From Choricystis sp. odSpoLacu1 (lineage: Eukaryota; Chlorophyta; Trebouxiophyceae), in NCBI GenBank assembly GCA_958009055.1, contig OY253663.1:310001-374000 (forward strand): 64,000 nucleotides of DNA. Reading direction: 5' to 3'. Each line of letters opens with the position of its first letter. Position 1 is the first letter of the stretch. The notes beneath the pieces were generated by a model, which was given only the letters and a program-made list of their open reading frames with translations, made no database searches and had not been told where the DNA came from. Shown here piece by piece: positions 1 to 9,510 of the stretch. Position numbers and translations under genes: made by a program.

Positions 1-561
1 GCCGCGTCCCGCGCCACTGCGGATGCCGCCGGGCGGGCGGCCGCCGCCACCGCGGAGGAAGGCAAGCGCGTGGCCGCCGAAACGGCGCGCGTCGCGCGCG
101 AGGCGGCCGAGGACGGCGCCCGCGTGGCGGGCCAAGCAGCCGACAAGGCGGCCGCTGTCGCCCGCGCGGCTGCTGAAGACGGGAAGCGCGTCGCCGGCCA
201 GGCGGCCGACAAGGCGGCCGCCGTCGCGGGCGACGTGTCGGCCGCCGCGTCGGCGGCCGCGGAAAAAGGCATGCGCGCCGCCTCCGCCGCTGCCGACGAA
301 GCCTCCAGACTGGCCCGCGTGGCGGCGGATGAAGGCGCCAAAGCGGCGCACGCGGCCGCCGAGGCGGGGGGCAAGGTGGCGGCCGCGGCGGCCGAGTCGG
401 CGTCGGCCGCCGCGCACGCGACGGCGGACGCGGCGCGCGCTGCGTCCGCGGCTGCCGCCGATTTTTACGAGCGCCACCCCACCGCCGTGTGGGTGGCTGG
501 GGCGGCGGTGGCGGCGTTTGCGGCGGTCATGGTGTTTGCGACGGCCAAGTCGCGGCGGTGA
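1..561 (+). CDS. Alanine-rich repeat protein with C-terminal membrane anchor (5' partial)
   Basis: The frame is open from the first base of the window. The first possible initiator in it is a GTG, so the true N-terminus lies upstream. About 186 residues are visible. They form amphipathic Ala/Lys/Glu repeats, for example AAEDGKRVAGQAADKAAAV, a unit that recurs within residues 35-75. This resembles LEA group 3 or apolipoprotein-like helices. The C-terminus has one hydrophobic stretch (AVWVAGAAVAAFAAVMVF) followed by KSRR and the stop, which is the layout of a tail-anchored membrane protein. I infer a helical cytosolic rod anchored to a membrane. The function is unknown. The low-complexity composition makes any homology to LEA proteins unreliable. 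Confidence 0.6.
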   Translation, partial: AASRATADAAGRAAAATAEEGKRVAAETARVAREAAEDGARVAGQAADKAAAVARAAAEDGKRVAGQAADKAAAVAGDVSAAASAAAEKGMRAASAAADEASRLARVAADEGAKAAHAAAEAGGKVAAAAAESASAAAHATADAARAASAAAADFYERHPTAVWVAGAAVAAFAAVMVFATAKSRR

Positions 562-797
562 GAGAGGAAAAAGAAGAGGGAAGGCGAGGTTTTTCGGGGG
601 TCGTTTTTTTGCGTTTTGCCCCCCCCCCCTTTTTGTGTGTGCGTGTGTGCGTGGTCCCCTCACGTATTCCACCTTTGTTCAATGCATGTGCTGGACGATG
701 TTTTTTGGGGGTGCTGGAGAGAGGGGCGTGTAAAATAGTAAAAAAACAAAGACACACATCGGACCCTCGTTCGTCTCTCTCCCCGCCCCGCTGCGCA

Positions 798-1685
798 ATG
801 GACGCGGTCGTTGGCCAGGTGCGTGCATGCTGTCCCCCCTCCTCTCGCACCTCGCACACACACGCACGCCACGACTCACACACCTCCCCCCCCCACTCCC
901 CCAATTCAGGCCGTCGCCCCCGGCGACGCAGTGGCCGCCCTCCCCCCCACCGGCGAGCTGCGCGTCGGCCCCGGCCTGGATGCAGACGGCACCCACCTCA
1001 TCACCGAGCGCGCGGGCGTGCTGCGCCGCACGCGGGCAGGCAAGCTGTGGGTCGCGCCGAGGGCGCCGCGCTACGTGCCGTCCCCGGGTGACGCCATCCT
1101 CGGCATCATCACCGACCGCGGCGGCGAAGCCCTTGGCGTGGACGTGGGGGGCGCGTTCCCGGCCACCCTGCCCGCCCTGGCCTTTGAGGGCGCGACGCGG
1201 CGCAACAGGCCAAACCTGGCCCGCGGGGACGCCGTGTTTGCTCGCGTCGTGGCCGCCCCGCCCCACGTGGACGCTGAGCTGAGCTGTGTGGATGAGGGAG
1301 GCAGGGTGAGTGGGTTGGGCAAGGTTGTGTGGAGGGTAGGTGTGTGTGTGTTTTCCGGCGTGCACCCCTAACCCAACCCACCCTCTCCCCTTCCCCACAG
1401 GCCTCCGGCTTCGGCCCGCTCGGCCCCGGCATCATCCTCCACGTGCCCCCCTCCTACGCGCGCGCCCTGGCGGGGCCGACCCCGCCCCCGGCTTTGGCGG
1501 CTGCGGGCGCGGCTGCCGCCTTTGAAATCGCGGCGGGCGCCAACGGCCGCGTGTGGGTGGGGGGCGGCGACCCCGCCGCCGTTGTCGCGGCGGCGGCAGC
1601 CATCTCTGCGGGCGAGTTTGCGGGCGAGGAGGAGGCGGCCAGGATTGCGGCTGACGCGGCGAGTCGGGTCAAGGCAGCCGGATGA
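798..1685 (+). CDS. EXOSC3: Exosome complex cap subunit RRP40 (EXOSC3)
   Basis: This is a non-catalytic S1/KH cap subunit of the 3'-5' RNA exosome, acting in nucleus and cytoplasm in rRNA processing and RNA decay. The exons are 798-818, 910-1305 and 1401-1685. They give 233 residues, slightly shorter than the human protein (275). Family signatures are visible in order: VGPGL, a GVLRRTRAGKLWV strand region, RYVPSPGD, GATRRNRPNL, the S1-to-KH segment ELSCVDEGGRASGFGPL, and the KH motif GANGRVWV. Both introns have GTG donors and CAG acceptors and are about 95 nt. Exon 1 encodes only seven residues. The start at 798 is the first ATG and is joined in frame. I am confident because RRP4 and CSL4 lack this combination of motifs. 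Confidence 0.93.
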
Positions 1686-1777
1686 CGTTTTTTGTGTTGC
1701 ACTTTTTTTTCTTTTCCCTCACGAAACACACACACTCTCGCCCTCGCTCTCACCCGCACACACCCACACATCCACCC

Positions 1778-4084
1778 TCACCCCGTGTACGCCGACCGCA
1801 CCGGCCCCACCGCGCACCGCGCCGCGGCAGCCGCGTCCAGCGCGGTGGCTCCATCCCACCTCCCCTCGCTCAACTCGGTCTCGCCGTGACTCAACGCCAG
1901 CAGGCGGGCCAGCGTCAGCAGGGTGTGCAGGCGGGCTTCAGAGCCACCGTCCGCGCGGCGGGCGGCCACCAGCTTGGCTTCCAGCCAGGCTGGGGCGGCC
2001 GACTGCCGGTCGCTGTCGCTGTCGCCGCCCGCCCCAAAGTCAAACGGCGCGTGGCGCGCCCAGTCAAACAGGGCGCGCGCGGCAGCCAGGTCGGAGGAGG
2101 AAGGAGGAGGAATGACGGCGGTGTCGGCAGCGGCAGCCGGCGCCAGGACAACAGACACGTCGGCCGCGTCCCCGCCCAGCACGCTGCCCCGCCCCGAGGT
2201 CAGCAGGGTGACGGGCGCGTCCACGGGGACGTCCACGCGGCAGTAGTGGAAGTCGTAGGCGATGGAGCGGGAGGCGAGGAGGGTGGTGATGGCCTGGTTG
2301 GGTGTTTGAGGGTGTTTTCTTGGGAGGTGGGAACAAGAAGAGTTTGCAACCTGGAGGAGCAACGTCCGTGCTGCCCGCCCTTCCCTCCCGTTAACCTTCT
2401 CTGCCTCCCTCCCTTTATCCACCTCACCTGCAGGTTGTCCACCCCCACCGTCGCCAGCTTGCCCGGCGCCAGCGCGGTCTCGTCCAGCAGAAGGTGAGTC
2501 CCGGCCGCCACCTGCAGCGGGGCAGCCACCAGGCGCGACGTCTCGGGGCAGCGCGCGGGGCGCAGCCGCCCCGCGTTGAGGGCGGGCACGGTGAGAGGGA
2601 GTGTAACCGTGGCGGGGACCAGGTCGGCCACCGCGGCCTCCAGAGCCGAGGCAAAGGGGGAGGGTTGGGTCGGCGGCGCGGTCGGCGGCACGGCCGGGCA
2701 CCCGCCAATCGCCACCGACAGGCTGCCCACCGCGAAGCCCGCGCTGCGCACGTGGACGCGAGCCACCAGCTGCAGCAGCACGAGTTCGGCGGCCAGGGCA
2801 TCGCCGGCCAGGGCGGTGGTGAGGTGGGCGAGCGCGGCCGCGCGCGCGCGGCCGCCCGCGCCGCCCCCGCCGGCGGCGGCGCGGGCGCGGGCAGCGGCAC
2901 CCTCGCGGGCCGCACATACAGCGCGTGCAGCCGGGGCACGGTCGACGTGGGCGGGTGGGCGGCCAGGGCGGCGGCGAGGGCCCAGTCGTTGGGGGACGCG
3001 TCGGCAGCGGCCGCAGCGTGGGCGGCCCCCAACTCTGGGACCACGCTCACCACGCCCCACACCTCCACCACGTCGTTGAGCTTGGGGGGGGGGGAGGTGT
3101 GGTCATAGGCGTAGACCATGGCGTCCCCCGGGGCGGGGGCGCGCAGGGTGGGCGGGGGGAGGGTGTCGGCCGGGGGTGCGGGGGCGGCCGTGCTGGTGTC
3201 GCCACCCGCGGCCGACCCGCCACTCGCGGGGCGGCCGTCTTTGGCGGGGGGTGGGGCGTCGCCGCCATCCTCCCCCGTGTCCGCCATGCTGGTGTCGCCG
3301 CCCGGGCGGCCGCGCTTGCGGTCTGTGGTGGGGGGAGGGGCGGCAGCCGCGTCGGCCGTTGCGGGCGCCGCCACCGCCGCCGCCGCCACAACCGGACTGC
3401 CACGCTCCCCCGGCACCGCGATGCAGTACAGTGGGCGGCGCTCGTGCACGAGTCCGGGTTCGACGTCGCCCCCGGCCCCCGGGGTGGGCGTGTGCGCGCC
3501 GGGCGGGACGCGCGCGTCCCGAAACTTGGTCGTCGTCCAGGGGGCTCCCGGGGTGGGCCGGTAGGCGCCCAGGTAGTATTCAGGGTCGAGCGTGTCCTGG
3601 ACCTGTGTGGGTAGTGGGAGGTGGGGAGGGCGGATGGTGGGTGAGGTGGGGCGGTGGGGGTGCGTTTTTCTTTGGGCGGGAAACACGTTTTTTTTTCTGT
3701 GCCGCCGCGTCCCCTTCTCCCGCCCCTCACACAAACCACAAACTCACCATGCCGCGGTACCGCACCAGCGACCCCGGCTTCAGCGACTCGATGGGGACGT
3801 CGGTCAGGAAGGGCACCTGGAGTGGGAGAGGGGGGAAACGTCGGTGTCGGCATTCGCTCTCGATCACGCGGCCTAGCCGGAGCGGTGGGAACCTGCGGCC
3901 GCACTCTCCCTCCTCTCCTCTCTCCTCTCACCTGGCGCGCCACGCTCTCATCGCTGGCCACCGCCTCAAACAGGGCGCCCACCCCCCAGTCCCCGTCGGC
4001 CGCAGGGGCGCCCGCCGCGGCGTGCAGCGCGGCGACCGCGGCCAGCGGGTCGGCGACCGCGACGGCGGGGGTGGTGGTGGTCAT
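1778..4084 (-). CDS. MCMBP: MCM complex-binding protein (MCMBP/ETG1)
   Basis: MCMBP binds MCM2-7, and in plants (ETG1) it is needed for replication and sister-chromatid cohesion. The exons on the minus strand are 4084-3932, 3816-3748, 3602-2428 and 2293-1778, giving about 637 residues against 642 in human. Diagnostic blocks are GSLVRYRGMVQDTLDPEYY near residue 65, LYCIAVPGE, a KLNDVVEVWGVVSV block, GDALAAELVLLQLVARV, and the C-terminal YDFHYCRVDVPVD. An acidic, proline-rich linker separates the N-terminal and winged-helix/AAA-like parts. The frame changes by one base inside a (CG)n run at about 2841-2850. No GT-AG intron can explain it, because the stretch lacks an AG, so a one-base deletion in the assembly is the likeliest cause. 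The gene diverges from VPS37. Confidence 0.93.
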
Positions 4085-4399
4085 TTTGGCTTTCTGTTGA
4101 TGTGCTGGTCTGTGTGCACGCGCGAAACTGGGTCGCGTTGAGTGTGTGGGGTCTCGATGCGAAGAGAAAGAGTGAGGGAAAGAAAAAAAAAACTCCCCAT
4201 TCACTTCTCCAGTCGCGTGTTTGCTCTCTCGCCGCGGGCGGGCCCCAGCGCACACGCCCCCGCCTCGCGCGCAGCGCACGCCACCTCACGTCGTTTGCGT
4301 CCGCCGCCAGCCGCGCGCGCGGCCACGCCGGCAGCCAGAGAGAGAGACAGCACCCCGACGTGCCACACCTTCCGCCCTTGTGCCCTTGCCTGCCCAGCC
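4085..4399. promoter_or_regulatory. Divergent intergenic promoter region, MCMBP / VPS37
   Basis: These 315 bases separate two genes that point away from each other, so both promoters must lie here. I see no TATA box. The right half is CG-rich and the left part has an A10 run (about 4184-4193). The role is inferred from gene orientation only. Confidence 0.5.
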
Positions 4400-5407
4400 A
4401 TGAACCCGTTTCAGCAGACGGCCGAGTGAGTGCTTGGAGAGCGTGTGTGTGTGTGTGTGTGCGAGAAGGAGGCGCGTGGGCGTTTGCTTGCGTGAACAAA
4501 AAACAAGGCGACCTCTCACCAACCCCCCTCCTCCTCCACCAGGCGCCAAGACCAGGTCGCTGAACTGCTGCGCAACCTGCCCGCCGCCGAGTCGTTGAAC
4601 CGGGACCAGACCCTGTTCCAGGTGCCGCTGACGCTGCCGGACGGCACCGTGACACACGTGCGCGTGTCGCTGCCGCCTTCCTTCCCGGGCGCGCCGCCCG
4701 TGCTGTCGCTGGGGGCGCGTGTTGCCCACACCTGGGTGGATGCGACGGGGCGGTTGACGACGCCCGAGCTGGCGGGGTGGGCACCCCCGGCGTCGAGGCT
4801 GGCGACGGCGGTGGGGGAGGCTGTTGCTGCGTTGTCGAGTCCTGGGGGCGGCCCGCCGCCACGCGCGCCCGCTCCCGCTCCACCACCGTCCCTGCCCACC
4901 GCCTTCCCAGAGCTGGAAGCCGCCTCCAATGCTGATCTCGAAAAGTGGGTGACGGATGGCGGCGCGTATGACGAGTTGGCGGCCCGCATCGCGACGCGGG
5001 TCGCGCGCGAGCGGGGGGGCAAAGGAGCACCCTCATCCACCGCCACCCCCTCCACCTCCGCCCTGGACACCGCCAAAGCCACGCTGGCCAAGGAGCCGGT
5101 GCTGGCTGAGTTGAGGAACCAGGTGGCTGTCATTCGGTCGTCCGAGTATGACGATGCTGCCGCCGCTGCGTCCGCGGCCGCCGCCCGCCAAGCCGCCGTC
5201 GCGGACGCCATCGCGCCGTCTGCCCTGGTGTCTGGGCTGGCGGCCGCCGCCGCGGACGCGGATGCTGCATCCAGCCGGGCGTACGACGCGTTTTTGGCGG
5301 GGGGGGCGGGCAAGGTCGATGCTTTTATAAAGGAATACGTTGCGATGCGCACCGACGTGCACCGCCTGGAGCTGAAGAAGGAGGCGGCCAAGGCGACGTT
5401 GTTGTGA
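4400..5407 (+). CDS. VPS37A: ESCRT-I subunit VPS37 (VPS37A-like, UEV plus Mod(r) domain)
   Basis: VPS37 is an ESCRT-I subunit that links TSG101 and VPS28 in sorting ubiquitinated cargo into multivesicular bodies. The exons are 4400-4425 and 4543-5407, giving 296 residues. Residues 1-100 look like a degenerate UEV fold (PLTLPDGTVTHVRVSLPPSF, then a proline-rich linker). TAFPELEAASNADLEKW begins the Mod(r) region, which runs as alpha-helical hairpins to the end. The C-terminal block VDAFIKEYVAMRTDVHRLE matches the family ending, in which a short helix is followed by a Lys/Arg-rich tail. The exon join restores a GAG codon in frame. The UEV catalytic cysteine is absent, as expected for non-catalytic UEV proteins. 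Confidence 0.85.
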
Positions 5408-5500
5408 ATGTGTGGGTGTGGGTGTGGGGCGGAAACAGGGCGCAGCTATTGCAAACAAGGACTAAAAACCAAAACCCATTCTCGTTTTCTTCGACCACCA

Positions 5501-6913
5501 TCACACCACCTCGCCCAGCATCAACGCCACGCACTCGCCCGCGTCCGCTTTGGCGCCCTCCTGCACGGGGCGGGGTGGGTCTCCTGGCTCTGCAGCTGCC
5601 GCGCCCCGGGCTGCGCATTTTCGCAGCGCCGCCACGCGCACTGCGTCTGCGCGGAGGGCAGACGCCCACGCGAGCGCCGGCACGCGCGCACGCGCGGCGC
5701 AGCGCGCCGCTCGCCCGTACGCGGCCGCCGCGTCGTCCAGGCGACCGGCAGCTTCGCGGCCCAGGCCGGCGAGGAGGTCTGTTTGGGAGGAGGCGGGGCA
5801 GGCGAGGCTGGGGGCGGCAGCGGCGGCAGAGGCGGCATCGAAAATGGCGGACAGCAGGTCGCCATCTGCAGCCCCGCCATCCAGGATGAGCTCGTGGGCG
5901 CGCAGCACGTGGATGGGGGTGAGAGGGGCGCCGACGGTCGCGATGGCCATGGCGGCCGAGATGAGGGTGCGCGTGGCTTCGAGGTCGGGCGGGGGTGGCG
6001 CGCCGGCACCATCAAACAACGTGCCTTCCTCTGCGCGCACGGCCGACACGCCGCCCGGCAACCGCACCGCCGCCACTCCCGCAAACAGGGCGTCCGCGAA
6101 GTTGGCCACGAGCGGGGTTTCAGGGTAGCCGCCTGCGGATGCCCAGGCGGAGGCACGGACAGCGGTCGCGAGGGGAAGAGGGTTTGTCCACGGCGCGCCT
6201 TGTTTCCACTCGTGTGGAGCCGGCGTGAGCGTGGTGTCGGCCGGCAGGCCTCCCACATAGAAAAAAGCGGACTGCGGGTGTGCTGTGGCGGCGGCCGTGA
6301 CCGCGTCCCAGTAGCCGGGGAGGAGGCGGACGCCTGGCTCGACGATTGTGAAGAGCGGCGCACGCGCCGCGCGCGCGCCGTCGTTGCGCAGCGTCGCGGC
6401 CGTCGCGTTGACGATGGGGCCGCCGGCGCGGACGAGCAGGCGCAACCCCGGCATACTGTCTGCTGCTGTGCCCAGCAGGCCGCGGGCGGCGTCGGGGGAG
6501 GCCGCGACAAGGATGACTTCGGCGGTCGCGGCGCCGGGGGCGGCCGCCGCGGCCGCCAGAGCAGACGCTGCGGCAGCAGGTGCCGCCGCCGCGTCCGCCA
6601 ACGGAATGATAGCTGTGCCCACCGGCCTCTGAGGCGCATCAGGCGCGGGCGCCTCCGTCATAGTGCCGTCGCCGTCCAGCGCAAGCCGGGTGAGCGGGTT
6701 GGAAGGAGGGCGAGGGGAGGGCGTGCGCGTCGTCCAGGCGCCTGCTCCATCCGTCGCCGCCGCGTCCGTTCCCACCCGGTACCCAGTGCCCAGCATTGTC
6801 AGCACGGCCACCGACGCGCCAGCGGCAAAGGCGGCGGCCAGGGCGCGGCGGCGGGCGGCCGCGCGGGCCGCGACGGCGTGGCCGTGCGGGCGCGGGGGGG
6901 AGGGGGAGAGCAT
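5501..6913 (-). CDS. Type II membrane glycosyltransferase-like protein (GT2-like)
   Basis: This single-exon ORF of 470 residues starts at the ATG at 6913. Residues 1-45 are a basic N-terminus followed by a hydrophobic signal-anchor (ALAAAFAAGASVAVLTMLG), typical of Golgi type II enzymes. A Pro/Ala stem follows to about residue 125. The luminal part has a Rossmann-like start (EVILVAASPDAARGLL), a segment FTIVEPGVRLLPGYWDA and the stretch VRASAWASAGGYPETPL. These resemble the acceptor-side features of family 2 glycosyltransferases. I do not see a clear DXD, since the position is occupied by less acidic residues, so activity is uncertain. The substrate is unknown. The first 122 codons and the upstream region are duplicated in tandem just upstream (7034-7520). 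Confidence 0.55.
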   Translation of the reverse strand: MLSPSPPRPHGHAVAARAAARRRALAAAFAAGASVAVLTMLGTGYRVGTDAAATDGAGAWTTRTPSPRPPSNPLTRLALDGDGTMTEAPAPDAPQRPVGTAIIPLADAAAAPAAAASALAAAAAAPGAATAEVILVAASPDAARGLLGTAADSMPGLRLLVRAGGPIVNATAATLRNDGARAARAPLFTIVEPGVRLLPGYWDAVTAAATAHPQSAFFYVGGLPADTTLTPAPHEWKQGAPWTNPLPLATAVRASAWASAGGYPETPLVANFADALFAGVAAVRLPGGVSAVRAEEGTLFDGAGAPPPPDLEATRTLISAAMAIATVGAPLTPIHVLRAHELILDGGAADGDLLSAIFDAASAAAAAPSLACPASSQTDLLAGLGREAAGRLDDAAAAYGRAARCAARARVPALAWASALRADAVRVAALRKCAARGAAAAEPGDPPRPVQEGAKADAGECVALMLGEVV

Positions 6914-7520
6914 GTGGGTGTGGTGTGGTGTGGGGACAAAGACGCCTCACTCCAGAGACGCCCCACTCTCTCGCCCCCGCCGTGTGTGGGCGGTGGAAGG
7001 GTGTGAGGAGGTTCTTTCTGCATTGCGTTTTTTCCGCGGCCGCCAGAGCAGACGCTGCGGCAGCAGGTGCCGCCGCCGCGTCCGCCAACGGAATGATAGC
7101 TGTGCCCACCGGCCTCTGAGGCGCATCAGGCGCGGGCGCCTCCGTCATAGTGCCGTCGCCGTCCAGCGCAAGCCGGGTGAGCGGGTTGGAAGGAGGGCGA
7201 GGGGAGGGCGTGCGCGTCGTCCAGGCGCCTGCTCCATCCGTCGCCGCCGCGTCCGTTCCCACCCGGTACCCAGTGCCCAGCATTGTCAGCACGGCCACCG
7301 ACGCGCCAGCGGCAAAGGCGGCGGCCAGGGCGCGGCGGCGGGCGGCCGCGCGGGCCGCGACGGCGTGGCCGTGCGGGCGCGGGGGGGAGGGGGAGAGCAT
7401 GTGGGTGTGGTGTGGTGTGGGGACAAAGACGCCTCACTCCAGAGACGCCCCACTCTCTCGCCCCCGCCGTGTGTGGGCGGTGGAAGGGTGTGAGGAGGTT
7501 CTTTCTGCATTGCGTTTTTT
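6547..7520. repeat. Perfect 487-bp tandem duplication (6547-7033 and 7034-7520)
   Basis: The two units align base for base over 487 positions. They begin at the CCGCGGCCGCCAGAGC stretch at 6547 and again at 7034, and both end in TGCATTGCGTTTTTT. A CCG follows each unit, a possible microhomology at the junction. Each unit contains the first 122 codons of the glycosyltransferase-like gene plus about 120 bases of its upstream region. The identity implies a very recent event or an assembly duplication. Confidence 0.93.
7034..7400 (-). pseudogene. Truncated second copy of the glycosyltransferase-like 5' end
   Basis: A second ATG at 7400 begins the same signal-anchor and stem sequence as the gene at 6913. 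At 7034 the copy runs into the upstream flank of the first copy instead of the luminal domain, adding an unrelated tail that ends near 6639 in that frame. No catalytic region remains. A transcript starting here could also read on through the intact downstream start, so the copy may act only as an extra promoter or 5' leader. Confidence 0.7.
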
Positions 7521-7582
7521 CCGACGCCGCATGCCGCAACAAACTCTTCTTCACCGCCTCTCTCTACCGCCCTCAAACCACC

Positions 7583-8542
7583 ATGCCTCTTCTCACCACC
7601 CGCCCTGCCGTCCACCTGGCCCCAGCGCGCCAACGCCCGGGGGCGGGGGTTGTCGCGCGCCGCGTGGCGCCCGGCGCGTTGACGCCGGAGACGGGGTGAG
7701 TTGTTTTGGTGGGGGGGTCGTTGGTGGTTTGCGGTCGGTGGCCTGTTTGAGACGCCACCTGGTGCGATGAACTGCAGAAGCTGGCATACAGTGTCGCCCA
7801 CGAAAAAAAGGGGAGAGGAGGGCGGGACAGGGGGCGCGGCCAGAAGGGTCCTGCGGGTCCCCGACCCCTCTCGCTCCTTTTCTTGACCAACCTGCCCCGA
7901 CCGTGTCCGTAACCCCCTTTTTCTCCCCCCCGCACCCCCCACCCCCCACACACCCTCCAGCGCCCTCGCCGCCGCTGTCGGCTTCCTGGGCGTCGTCAAC
8001 CAGTACATGGCGATTAAAGTGGTGCAAGCGCGCAAGCAGTACGACGTGCCGTACCCTCAGGCAAGCCAGGGGAGGAAGGAGGAGGAAGCCGCCTCGGCCC
8101 ACGGGCGAGGCATGAGCCCTGAACTCTTGCAGGAGTCGAGGGATGGTGATCCACACCAATCCTTCGCTTGAGTGCAGAAGATTTGTGCCGCGGTTTGCGC
8201 GCTCACATCGTCACCAACCCAAATCACTTTCCACAGATGTACGCCGCCGGCGACAGTGCAGCGGCTTTCTCCTTCAACTCTGTGCAAAGGGCACACATGA
8301 ACGGTGTCGAAAACGCGCCTTTCATCCTGGCGATCACGTTTCTGTTTGCGATCGCCCGTGGCCCGCGCAACGCGGTCGTGCTTTTGTTCATCTGGACGGT
8401 GTCTCGTCTCGCCTACTTCACTGGCTACAGCCGCGACGGCCCGTCTGGCCGCATGGTGGGCGCCCTGGGGTCGGCGCTGGCGCAGCTGGGGGGCGCGCTG
8501 GCGCTGCTGGTGTGGGGTGTGAAGGCGTTGGTTGGCGCGTGA
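7583..8542 (+). CDS. MGST3: MAPEG family protein, microsomal glutathione S-transferase 3-like
   Basis: MAPEG proteins are four-helix ER or organelle membrane enzymes that use glutathione (peroxidase/transferase or LTC4 synthase-like). The exons are 7583-7695, 7961-8060 and 8237-8542, giving 172 residues. The second exon encodes helix 1 ending in KQYDVPYPQ. The third has the family core FNSVQRAHMNGVEN (compare FNCIQRAHQN in MGST3), followed by hydrophobic helices and YSRDGPSGRMVGALG. Residues 1-40 are basic and Ser/Thr/Pro-rich with few acids, so they could be an organelle-targeting extension (inference). The second intron begins GCAAGC after CAG, a GC-AG intron. That splice is required to keep frame and match the family. 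Confidence 0.87.
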
Positions 8543-8656
8543 GAAAGCGAGAGAGAGTGTTGAGTGTGCGAGAGAGAGTGACCTTCCTTCTCTGTTGATC
8601 AAACAAGAGTGCAATACGGGGAGAGAGCGGCAGGCAGCGGCCCCTCCTTTTGCTTG

Positions 8657-9298
8657 ATGAAAAAAGGAGGTCGACGTGTGGGCCCTGCACGAGGAGGAGG
8701 ACGAGCGGCGCAGCCCTGGCGGCCGCAAGAAACGCGGCCGCCAGCCACCGCGTCGCACCCCGCCCCCTCACTCCGCCCCCGCCGCCGACCTGGACGCCGA
8801 CGCCGACGCGGCCGACACCGCCGCCCTGCTGGCCGCCATGCCGCCCGAGGAGCAGGCCGCCATCGACGGCGCGGGCGGCGTTGTCGTCGACCAAGCTGAC
8901 GCGCGCCTCCTCGGGGGCGCGCGCGCGCCCGACCCGGTGGCCGGCGACCTGGCCACCCCCGTGGTGGCGCTGCCCCCCACCGGCGGCGGCCTCCGCAGCG
9001 TCAAGCGGGAGCGGCTGGTGAACGTGCCCCGTGGGAGAGCCTGGAGTCGTCGCGCGCGGCGCTCGACCGCGCGGCCGCCCTCGACCGCCGCCCGCCGCCC
9101 GCCCAGCCGCCCCCGGGCGGGGAGGCCGCCCTGGCTGAGCTGGGGGCCATGATGGGGTGCAGCGTGGAGGAGGCCGCGGTCACGCTGCTGCAGGACCCGT
9201 CGGCGCGCGCGGCCTGGCTGGCGTGCTTTTGGTCAGTGATGGAGGCAGAGCACGACCTGACGCGGGCGGACGTCGCGCAAGCGATGGACACGTCTTGA
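8657..9298 (+). CDS. Unknown basic/alanine-rich protein, frame broken twice
   Basis: I do not recognise this family. From 8661 one frame codes for an acidic start (WALHEEEDERR), a nuclear-localisation-like GRKKRGRQPPRR, and an Asp/Ala stretch to about 9020. A second frame then codes for ESLESSRAALDRAAALDR and a helical C-terminus (LAELGAMMGCSVEEAAVTLL) ending at 9298. No in-frame ATG precedes 8661. Dropping one A from the A6 run at 8660-8665 gives an ATG start at 8657 (MKKEVDVWALH). Adding one base near 9027-9032 joins the two frames. The corrected product would be about 213 residues. It could be a real small nuclear protein with two consensus errors, or a decaying gene. Confidence 0.4.
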
Positions 9299-9350
9299 GA
9301 GAGAGAGAGAGAGGGAGAGAGTGAGAGAGAGAGAGAGAGAGAGAAAGAGG

Positions 9351-9383
<33 letters not shown>

Positions 9384-9430
9384 TGAGAGAGAGAGAGAGA
9401 GAAAGAGGGAGAGAGAGAGAGAGAGAGAGC
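9299..9430. repeat. GA-rich microsatellite with higher-order repeat
   Basis: About 130 bases consist almost wholly of GA dinucleotides, interrupted by GGG, TG and AAAG variants. The order (GA)n-GGGAGAGAGTGA-(GA)n-AAAGAGGGAGA occurs twice about 60 bases apart, so a compound unit was itself duplicated. It starts directly after the stop codon of the unknown gene and is followed by a short (GT)n run and TTCG repeats. Confidence 0.92.
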
Positions 9431-9510
9431 GTGTGTGTGTGTTTCGTTCGTTCGTTCTGTGTTTTTGCCTGTTTTGCTTGTTCGCACCTCTACCCCCACA
9501 ACAAAACCAG

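Noticed and set aside
9299..9430. GA-rich array considered as a CRISPR or telomeric repeat
   Set aside because: There are no unique spacers and the unit is a dinucleotide. It is a simple microsatellite.
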